A stretch of DNA of 43,054 bases from NCBI GenBank assembly GCA_002245135.1, contig NGBS01000056.1, positions 1-43,054 on the forward strand, given 5' to 3'. Both the position numbers and the translations under genes were made by a program. Positions 10,799 through 20,400 of the stretch are shown one piece after another. Position 1 is the stretch's first letter. Every line of letters begins with the position of its first letter. The DNA is from Proteromonas lacertae (Eukaryota > Sar > Bigyra > Opalinata > Proteromonadidae). The notes under the pieces are model-generated. The model was not told where the DNA came from and did not search any database. It saw only the letters and a program-made list of their open reading frames with translations.

Positions 10799-11158
10799 GA
10801 AATACAATTACAGAGAAGATTGAGATTTAACATATCATCATTATACAATAATAATCTTCAAAAACGTTGATTAATCTATATACATCAACACTCCTAAAGT
10901 TATAAAATTAAAAAAAATAGTCGGTTTGTTTTTGATTATTCTTCAATTTTATGGGTTTTAGGGGGAGCTATGGTAAAATAAAGTAATATTACATAATGTG
11001 ATCGTATTTTCCTTTCAAATAAACAAAAAAAAATTAAAATTACAAAATTCATTGGTTAATTGTTGGAATGATTTCATTGGTTATTATTCTATTGTTTATA
11101 TCTCCATTGTTATTAAAAATTCGGTATTTATTATCATTTATTCTTATTATTTAGATAA

Positions 11159-12889
11159 ATGAGTTCTATTTTAGACTGTTTGCCAGAAATTGATGATAAA
11201 GATGTGCCATTTGTAAGAACCAGGGAATTGTTAAACCAAAACAATTCAAGTTTATTAAAAATAGGTATTTATCAAAAAGAGTTGGTGGGAGTGTGGAAGA
11301 TTAGAATACAAGTGTATAAAGTAAAAGAAAAGCTTGGAATAGGGTATTCTCAATCAGCAAAAAACTTAAATTGCTCTAAAATGGTAAAGTTAATCAAAAC
11401 ACACTCACTAGCCGATCCGACAGATAATAATGGAATACTTGAAGTAGCAATAAGCAATTTGACAGAAGGTGCAATATATCAAATAATATACGATATGGAA
11501 GGACATACAATGTCAATTAAAGAAGATTGTAAGGAAGATGATTATGTTATATGTAGATTGGAAGGTATACCTAGCCCAATATATCCTTTATTCGTTTTGT
11601 TTGATAAAAATGATGGTATTCAATTCTTGGATATTGATGAACCACTAGAAAGTAGAAAATCAGAAGATAATTTTATTAAAGTAGTCAACAGCTTAACAGT
11701 TGTAGAAGATAGTAAACTTAATGAAAGAAATGAAATTATTGATGGCGAAACAAGGATGTATTTAAAATTTGGTGATGATATCAATATATTTCAATTCCCA
11801 AAGAAGAAAATATACATCAGAGATTGTTATTATGATATGTTTCGTGATATTTGTAAGTGTATGTCAAAATATAAATATACAATCGTTAATGGTCAGCCTG
11901 GTATAGGTAAAACATCGTTTATTTATGTTTTGTTATTCCTATTAAAGAAGAATTTATCCTATCAATTTGATGAAGAGGAAAAGAACTATTTACATTTACA
12001 AGAGTTAAATAAGGAAAAGAGAAGTATTAAAAATTATTATGAAAATATAAATGGATATGTACTATCGTCAAATATAATGACCAGAAAGAAAGAATATGAA
12101 AAAGAAAAGAATAGAATATGCAATGAGTTATTAGGGAAGATAACAGCTTCATTAAATAAAATAAATGCCTCATTAGATAAAATAAATTCCTCATTAACAT
12201 CAGATACTGAAAAAGTAAATGAAAATAATAGTAATGCAGAAACAAAAATTCAATCAAATAAAATAAAAAGAATTGAAGAAAAACTAATGTCAATGTCTGA
12301 TGAAATGAAAAAGTTTGGATTTAATTATTATATATTAGATGATAAAGTATGGAGAAGAGAGAATAAAACTGTTAAAGACATTTACGTAGTAAAAGGAAAG
12401 AAATATGAAGATGTCGGTGAAAGGAAGATATATTTATTTACAAATAGTCATCTCTATAAAATAGATATTAATGAAAGCGATATTAAAGATTCTATAATAA
12501 TAGTTGATACATTTAATGGTAACTTTGGATCTGGTAATATAGTTATATCGATCAGTTCTCCAGATGAACAAAACAATGATCACTATACAGTTGTTAATAA
12601 AACTATACAATTATATTTTGATTCTTTAACAGATGTAGAAATTTTAGAATGGTTTAAATACTGTATTGGTTTTGATATTGATGATTTAAAGAAATTTAAA
12701 GAAATATGCCAAAATTATGGTAATATTCCTCGACATATTTATAATCACCATTTATATAAAAGAAACTTTAATAGAGATTATTGGAAATATTATAAGCAGT
12801 TGATAGATGGTGCAGTAGGAACAACTAATTACAATAACTTTATACAAAATTATATGTACAAAAGTATGAATCAATTGGTGATAATATAA
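11159..12889 (+). CDS. Crinkler-like P-loop NTPase (effector-type), first of a tandem pair
   Basis: 576 residues. The first 220 residues form an unrecognised header. Then comes a Crinkler-style NTPase: an aromatic/acidic lead-in (YIRDCYYDMFRDI), a Walker A loop GQPGIGKTS at about residue 247 followed by a hydrophobic helix, a central coiled or polar insert, a strand ending ISISSPDEQ (the position of the conserved SP in this family), and a late YGNIPRHIY that corresponds to the YGG-x-PR winged-helix signature of Crinklers. Known Crinkler/RHS-type proteins usually end in a nuclease or kinase domain; I recognise none here. Codon use is as AT-rich as its neighbours. It is followed after 11 bp by a second member on the same strand. 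It is probably an intracellular NTPase or effector; no signal peptide is seen. Confidence 0.6.
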   Translation: MSSILDCLPEIDDKDVPFVRTRELLNQNNSSLLKIGIYQKELVGVWKIRIQVYKVKEKLGIGYSQSAKNLNCSKMVKLIKTHSLADPTDNNGILEVAISNLTEGAIYQIIYDMEGHTMSIKEDCKEDDYVICRLEGIPSPIYPLFVLFDKNDGIQFLDIDEPLESRKSEDNFIKVVNSLTVVEDSKLNERNEIIDGETRMYLKFGDDINIFQFPKKKIYIRDCYYDMFRDICKCMSKYKYTIVNGQPGIGKTSFIYVLLFLLKKNLSYQFDEEEKNYLHLQELNKEKRSIKNYYENINGYVLSSNIMTRKKEYEKEKNRICNELLGKITASLNKINASLDKINSSLTSDTEKVNENNSNAETKIQSNKIKRIEEKLMSMSDEMKKFGFNYYILDDKVWRRENKTVKDIYVVKGKKYEDVGERKIYLFTNSHLYKIDINESDIKDSIIIVDTFNGNFGSGNIVISISSPDEQNNDHYTVVNKTIQLYFDSLTDVEILEWFKYCIGFDIDDLKKFKEICQNYGNIPRHIYNHHLYKRNFNRDYWKYYKQLIDGAVGTTNYNNFIQNYMYKSMNQLVII

Positions 12890-12900
12890 ATGTAAGAAAA

Positions 12901-14802
12901 ATGGCATTAAAACAAATAATAGCATATGAGTTAAGTACTGAAATTATAAAGTTGATATATACAGATTCTAATAGTAAAGATACTGTTATTTTCCCTGATA
13001 CAAAATTCAAATTGAACTATGAAAAACAAGTCTATATTCATTATACTGGAAATGCATTACATTTAATTTATTACATATTGGATGAAATTAACTATTTTGA
13101 TTTGATAATTGAAGGAGTATTTATCAAAGTGTTATTAGATGATGAAGAGTTTGATAAAGAGAGTATACCTGATGATATAAGGAAAGAAATGGAAGAATCT
13201 ATAAGAGTATGGATATAATATATATTTATAATAAAATAGGAATACAGTGAGATTAAAAGTGGTGTATTTAAATATTGTTTAATAAGACAGCATAAAGTAT
13301 ATGGTTTTGATTATAGATTTCCTGTTACAGTACCAAAAGTATCATCATCATTATCAACACCAATACAAGCAGTAACAACATATGATGATGGTAATGACTT
13401 TGTGTTAATGAGAAGATGTTTCGATGGTATATTACAATATCTTAATCTTAGTATGAATTATGAAAATCAAAGAAATTTTTTAATATTTGGCCAAAAAAAA
13501 ATTGGTAAATCCAAATTAGCTAAAATTATTATAAACAAAATTCATGAAAATAATAAAGATATTCGAATAGATTTTAGATGTAGTGATGGGCAATCTAATC
13601 CTAGTAAGTATGATTATTTTGAATGTGAAAAAGATAATCCGTATATTGTTGTTTCTGATGGAGCTGTAATTGGAGAAGATGATTTTGCTGATGCAAAAAT
13701 GATAATAGTTTTAGCAAATCCATATGATGAAAAGTATAAAACATTTCAAAATAAAAGATGCCCTCTGATGATGTATATACCTCCATTTACAATAGAAGAA
13801 GTGAAACAAGTAATGAGATTGATAGAAGAGAGATCAAATGGTTGTAAAAATGAAATATTGGATTTATATCTTAAGAATTATGAATATTATGGAGGTATAA
13901 TTGGAAAATACGAAGATAATGAGAAAATATGTATGAGTGAAATAGAAATAGTGGATCAAAAACTAATTGAGAATATGATCCAAGGTATAAATATATCATC
14001 TATATCAAAAACAAAATATCAAAATATACTTATATATGAAACAGATGAAAATGATGTTACTAAATCTAATAATCTTCGATTTATATCTGATACAGTAAGA
14101 AATATTATATGTAATAGAGTATTAGCAATTGATACATTTGAAAAATGTGACAAAATGATAAATTTATTGTATGCAAATCCAACTGGAGATTTTGCTGGAA
14201 ATTTATATGAAAGAATAATATTATTTTTGATGAAAGAATCTACTGATTTTAGAAATTATATAGTTAATAAAATTAAAAAATTAAATAATTCTTTTAAAGG
14301 CAAAACAATTATTACAAATAATATAACTAATGAGAAAGATTTAAATCAAGAAATTGATTTATTCAAAAGATATCATGATGAAAATAAAATTCCTTTTATT
14401 GATTTAACTTATGCATCTTTCCCTGATATTAATGCATTAATTGGACCGTTTGGTATTCAAATTACTGTTAGTGATAAGCATAAATATGCACCTGAAATGA
14501 CAGTGGTTCTACAAAATTTATACTGGCTTTATGGACATAACTATAATTATCAAAGAGATTATTCAGTAACTAAGTTATGGTATGAATTTGGTTATATTGT
14601 AATAACTCCAAGAGAAAATGTTTATCTAATACAAGTAGATAGAAATATATGGGAATCATATCCAACATATTTTCAAGAGTTGACAAATGATCATTTAAAT
14701 GAGAATGAAAAAGAAAATTTAATGATAAAAACTCGTGATAAAGAACGAATAATGAAGATTGAATATGGAGAATTAAGAAAATATGTTAAAGTCAAAAAAT
14801 GA
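12901..14802 (+). CDS. Crinkler-like NTPase with C-terminal nuclease-like domain, second of the pair
   Basis: About 622 residues in two exons joined by a 33-nt intron at 13207-13239 (GTATGG...AATAG), phase 0. The N-terminal 100 residues (MALKQIIAYELSTEIIKL) look like a compact header domain. The NTPase has a lead-in RRCFDGIL, a Walker A-like GQKKIGKSK and a strand MIIVLANP. The C-terminal part carries IPFIDLTYASFPDINALIG then FGIQITVSDKH, which matches the FPxxDxxxxxxxxxQxTVSxxH core of the restriction-endonuclease-fold domain found at the end of many Crinkler/RHS-type proteins. The gene looks whole. Such proteins are linked to host manipulation, genome conflict or transposon origin in oomycetes, chytrids and other eukaryotes; the role here is unknown. 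Confidence 0.62.
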
Positions 14803-15082
14803 TTTTAGTAATATATATTTTCTTTTGTAGAATTTACATCTTTATATGAAAATTAGAACAAAATCTCCTCAGTAAGTTTATACATCCTCTCCATTCCAAT
14901 TCTTCTATCCGTTTTGCTCTCGTCTCTTGTACTGAAATCGACTTAATATCTCATAGGTAATTTTAACATCTTCCATAACCAAAATGCTATTCCTTAATAT
15001 GTAAAAATTTCATAATTACTAATGACATTCTATTTTTCCATTTTTTTGAAGAGATCTAAAATTATTTATATCATATCTGTTG

Positions 15083-15112
15083 TGCGCCGTTGAGCTAAAT
15101 GCGCCGTTGAGC
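15083..15112. repeat. 13-bp GC-rich direct repeat
   Basis: TGCGCCGTTGAGC occurs at 15083-15095 and again at 15100-15112, a 17-bp period. Both copies are exact, in a region otherwise close to pure A+T. This could be a protein-binding site or the remnant of a short tandem array. Confidence 0.75.
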
Positions 15113-16570
15113 GTTAAGAAGACTTTTTTCAATTCTAATATCATGAACGTAACCTCTGGCCTTTCAATATTAATAATCAACTTATTGCATTTACCTACTT
15201 AAAATTTATTTTGAAAAAACAGGCTTGAATGAGGCTTGAATAGATTTTTAATTTTTTCGTATTTAAGTGTCTTAACATCTAAATATGTGTGATTTAATTG
15301 CTTAAACAAACATGACTTTTGTTTATTTATTAATAATAATTATAATAATATTTCATTTGATGGACAGTTAATTATTATCACTCTTATTTATTTATTAAAT
15401 AAAAAGATAGATAACTTTGATAACGTATTATTATTTATAGATAATAATTTTAACAAATAATTCTTTTAATTACTTAATTATATATATTATTTATATTTTG
15501 TGTTTATTATTTATTTATTTATGCTGACAATTACTTTAATTATTGATTGATAAAAAAAATAAGATATAAAAATTTTTAGCTACTAAATACAAGCGAAAAT
15601 ATTGTTCATTTCATTTTTCATTCTACCCCATTCATAAATATTTGTAGCATGTGTTATTTTAACTATAATAATAACAACATAAATAATAAATAAATTATTT
15701 AATATTCAACAAGAAAAATCTACTTTCTATAATTCTTATTTGTAGTTCTTCCATTTCGAATGATAGATTTCTGTGTAAACTTAATTTAGTTTTATTATCA
15801 GCGAATATTATTTTTATGCTTGTCCCATTGCAGCATAGTGTATTAGGAAATAACATCTTGAGCGAATGACTTATAGTATTTGTAATATTCTTGACATATA
15901 TGTTGAAACTTTACAATTAATTATATTATACCTTTATATAGTCCGATTTCCTATTTAATAATACATTGAAATAAGTGACAACATAAGAAAAAAAAATAAT
16001 ATTCTTTTATATTCTCCGATTTCAAACTGTTTGTCATAATTTTTTGTATTTGATACTATTTTTGAATTGAATAATGTTAAACAGTAATAGAATTAATATG
16101 ATATTCGCCAGCATCGAACTTATTTTGTTAATATACCTGTGATTATATCGATTTCAACTAATGTTACACTTACTATCTATATATTATTATTTTCTAAATA
16201 TATTGAGTATAGTAACTACAGAATAAACTACAAAGAGCTATAGAGCCAACCAGACGAAATTGTTTCAAATATTCAAGTATTAAATCATATTTTGCTAAAT
16301 ATAACATTGAATCCTGTGATGCACAAACATAACTATATATGATAATACGAATTAGTCTCGATTTAGACATTTTAGGTCATTTTTATCATATTTCACTTCA
16401 TAGCTCCATATATTATCAGCCGTTAATTCACAATTTATAACAGAACCTATTAGATAAGTATATAGTGCATATACAATGCGTAGGCTCAAAAAATAAAAAT
16501 CAAGATAGTTTGTCAAATCAAAAGCTTGTGTTAAGAAATTTATTTTGCTTTTTTCTCATCCATTATCAGC

Positions 16571-16620
16571 TTAATAACAAAATAAACTGGAGATCCTAAG
16601 TGCAGTGATAATGCATAACT
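16571..16620. repeat. Dispersed repeat, copy B
   Basis: This matches copy A at 10183-10232 over about 50 bp with a handful of differences and in the same orientation. The flanking sequence before it also shows loose similarity (an AAAGCTTGTG-like start and a T-rich middle), which suggests a longer, older element of at least 100 bp. Confidence 0.7.
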
Positions 16621-17466
16621 GATTTATGCACATAAAAGCGAAATGCAAAAATAGAGATTAATTATGTTTTCAATTAGAAATAAGAAAGCTTCAATTTTTT
16701 TAGAATAGATTAGTTATATGTTTTTGACCTAATTAAGTTTAATATCGAAGTTTAGAAACTATCGGACTAGCTAAAAAAAAGTAAGGCTCAAAATTTGAAC
16801 CTTAGGCTGAAAATACAAATTCTCCATTTTCTCTTATAAAATCCAATTCTCTCTCAAAAACCAACCTTATCTTATACAACAACATTTCTAATATGATATT
16901 GAATATTATGACTGTTCAATTTCCCTTTTTCTATGCTTAAGTTTGTTGTACATCTATTTAGCGATGATAAAAATTGATAAAGAAAATTTGAAAAAGTGAG
17001 GCTAAAATAATATTAAATTTCTATATAACACATGTTATATGAACAGATAGGTGATATAAGTATTTTTGGTAAAAAATATCTAGTATAGCAAATTGTATTT
17101 GATCATTTTATTCTAATGTGATATATTTATCTATAGCAAGTATATTCGTATATGTATTAACTTAATGAAGAAATGGTTCAATTAAACAATCATAATATAA
17201 CAAAATTATTATGTTGGAACATATAAATACACTATTAAAAGCTCTATTTCATAAACAATTAGTCTTTTCTTAATAGAAACAGCAAAATGAGATGAATTGA
17301 GTTATTTTGATGAAGTTCATACCATCCCATTCTATGTGATCGAAGAATGTATTGACAAAAAGTAAAATGGATTTTTGTATGTTTAGTTATAAAAACTCAT
17401 TAATTATCAAGTGACGATTAGTTATAAAAAACTTGAGCTTGAATAATATCTTCTGAAAATATCAAG

Positions 17467-20400
17467 ATGAAGTTGAATTGTGATCCTGATATTGTTTGGA
17501 AAGAAGTATCTAAGAGAGCTGTTGAAGAAAGGGAGAGAAGACAATTCAGTATTCTTAATCATTTACTTGTTATTAGTTGAAACTAACAAAGGAGAATTAG
17601 CTGGCAAGAAATCCAATGCTACTAATGATGCTTGTGCAGGATTGACATATGATGAATTTTTAAAGGCTTGGAATGCAGTTATTAATCTTGAACTTCCAAC
17701 TGAGAAATTTGAAGATGATCCAATCTGTAAGATGTTGCATGAAGATGATTTGCCTAGAATTGTATATATCGATTCTTTCAAATTTCTAAATTAAAATAGA
17801 TTGATGCTACTAACCACTTATGGACTGAACTTGGGTATTTATTAATTGTATCATTACACGAACCAACTCGTAAATTGCTTCATCCATTGTTTAGAAGAAT
17901 TGAAACCATCTTTATAACATTATTAGGTAGTCATCACGATGCTTTAAGAGAAGGTTCTGTAAGATTATTGAATGTGTTATATGATGGTCATAACTGGCAG
18001 TCTTCAAAGGCATTTCCATGTAAAATGGCTTGTGTTGGTGATGATTTTGATGTCAAGTGTAGTATCAAAGATTACCATCCAGAAAATGAATATTACCTTT
18101 ATATTGCAACAACACCTTATAATTTCAAGGTTATTGAAGATTGTAACACCCCTGTTGCTGATTACGTTGAAGGATTTGCTCCAATAATAACAACACATAC
18201 ATTAAATGTGGTAAAAGAAGATGATGGAAAATTCTCATTAATTCCAACACACAAATTGATGGCCTTCCCGAAATCAGGTTATTTCGATTACAAGATCGTC
18301 GAAATCGAGAAATCCAGCAATGAAATAATCTGTAATATAATAAAGAATGGAAGATATGTGGTATATCGACAAGGATTACTAAATGAGAGATGGCATGAGG
18401 TTGTAATCGATTTAGAAGGTATTCAATGGGATGAAACTCAAGGAAACAACGGTATAATCACAAAAAGAGGAACATTTGCAGATGTAACTGACGCATTGAG
18501 TGAATATAAAGAAGAAGACAATATCACTTCACTCTATTTAATGGGAGTATTAGATAGAGATAATGGTGGAGAAAGTATCAACGACAAATTAGTGTATAAA
18601 AGACCAGATGCTAGTCCAATTGCATTAATCGACAGGACTCAGATATGTAAGATGGTAGGTGGAGATCAACAATTACGTACCTTAATGGACACAGCTGATG
18701 AATTAGATATTAATGTCAGTATACAATATGAAGGTAATATTAGTGCAAGTAGATATCATCGAAAATATAGAGATTTGTTATGTTATACATTAGATTTAGA
18801 TGGACAAATAATCAACCACAAAGGTACAGATGGTAAAGAGAATCAATGGGAAGACCAATTGCTATTAAATTACCGTAAGATTGAGACTTGGGATATATTT
18901 ATTGATGATTTATTATACTTAATAAGAAGATATGGTATTAATGGTTGTCATATAAGAGAAGCTCAAAGTTATCCAATTATATTATATCCTGAACTGAAAG
19001 AATTAACAAGAAAAGACTCTGATAATCAAGATCATTATAATCTATTAGAAATAATACAAGGCTCAATTGTTGAAAGTAATATTGAAAATGGTTATTGGAA
19101 AACTCAAGCCGCAACAAGTTTTGGATATCCCAATCCCTTCTTTATTAGATTAAATAAAAGAATTGCTATTGAGAATGATTCATTCTTATTCACTGGAGAT
19201 TCACATTGGGATAGAGATCCATCTTTAGTGATTAGTGGAATATTACCATATTCCAACAAATTAGCATCTTCAATGGCATTATTATGCGATAGACAGATTA
19301 TGAAGAGTGGTACAGTCTTATACCATCCACATGAACATGATATTAATCCATTATATTCATGGTTAAAGAATGAATTATCAACATCATCATTAATACCAGA
19401 AGATTCATTTAAATACTGTATAAGATATAGTTGTAATGAAACATTACCATATCCTGCTTTATTATATGGAAGAGGTGCTTGGACAGCTGTTGATTTATTA
19501 TTCACATTACCTGGTATTCCAATGACATTTATTGGTGAAGAAAGAGGAAAAGTATATCGTGTAGATTTAACCAATGTTTATAGTACAAATAATAACTTTA
19601 TTGAAGAAGAAAGAAAGAGAAAAGAGTTAATAAAGAAGGAGAGTGAAGCTGAGCAACATTTCCTAGATGATGATGAATTATGTGATGTTACTATTTGTTA
19701 TAATGAAAAGAATAATTTAGAGAATGAAATCACTGATTCTATATTATCAGTAGCTGTAGCTGGTTCATTCAATGGTTGGAGTATAGAATCACATCAAATG
19801 AAGAAAGGTAAAGATGGAAATTGGAAAATTAACTTCAAATTAGCACCAGAACGTTATTTGTACAAGTTAGTTATTAATGGAAATAAGTTCATTAATGATC
19901 CTGAGAATGAAGAATTAGCTTTAGATGGATTTGGTGGTAATAATAGTGTATTAAAAGTAACAAGTAAAAATGATCCTAGACCAAGAACTGAATCAATTGG
20001 ACATGTATTAACAGCAACAGAAAAGGCAGATGCTTGGTGGGGTAATGTAGAAATACCAAAAATGAAATTTTTGAAGAATGCCCCAAATTCAGATTTGAAA
20101 GATGATAATAATATTCAAAGAGTTCAATCATGGAGTAGTTTACAATCTGCTAGATTAAATGACACACCCAGAATAAGATCATTTGCAACGATGGATTCAA
20201 TCAAAGGATTAAGTGCATTAGAAAGTAAGACTCGAGCAGAACTTGGTCCAGAATATGGATTTGATTTATTTAAGATTAAATTACACTACAACCATCGTGA
20301 ACATATAAGAGATACCTATCCCGTATTTAAAGTAGGTAAAACTGTGTTATTAGAACCACAATATGATAAATATGATATATTTACATTTGCAAGATGTGTA

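Larger units (their letters stand above)
9427..11158. other. Gene-poor region upstream of the Crinkler-like pair
   Basis: This 1.7 kb stretch separates the ankyrin-associated-domain gene from the first Crinkler-like gene. It holds a 25-bp perfect tandem duplication (9535-9584), a run of AT dinucleotides near 9988, one copy of a dispersed repeat (10183-10232), hairpins at 10203-10244 and 10522-10563, a short stem GCCCT/AGGGC near 10279 and one weak small open frame (10670-10798). Its G+C patches contrast with the surrounding AT-rich spacer. No tRNA or rRNA is recognised. Confidence 0.5.
14803..17466. other. Gene-poor region downstream of the Crinkler-like pair
   Basis: This is 2.66 kb of very AT-rich DNA without a credible open frame. 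It contains a 13-bp direct repeat in an unusually GC-rich spot (15083-15112), the second copy of the dispersed repeat (16571-16620), a shared GCTCAAAATTTGAA block near 16786 and an AAAAGCTTG motif at 16520-16528. No tRNA, snRNA or transposase is recognised. The last few hundred bases must hold the promoter of the glycogen synthase gene. Confidence 0.5.

Noticed and set aside
10809-10835. ACAGAGAAGATT, resembling the core of U6 snRNA
   Set aside because: The match stops after 12 bases; the following U6 segment (AGCATGGCCCC) and the flanking stem are absent.
10657-10848. Minus-strand open frame of 63 codons
   Set aside because: Ser/Asn/Cys-rich composition typical of an antisense shadow; the plus strand reads more protein-like, and even that is doubtful.
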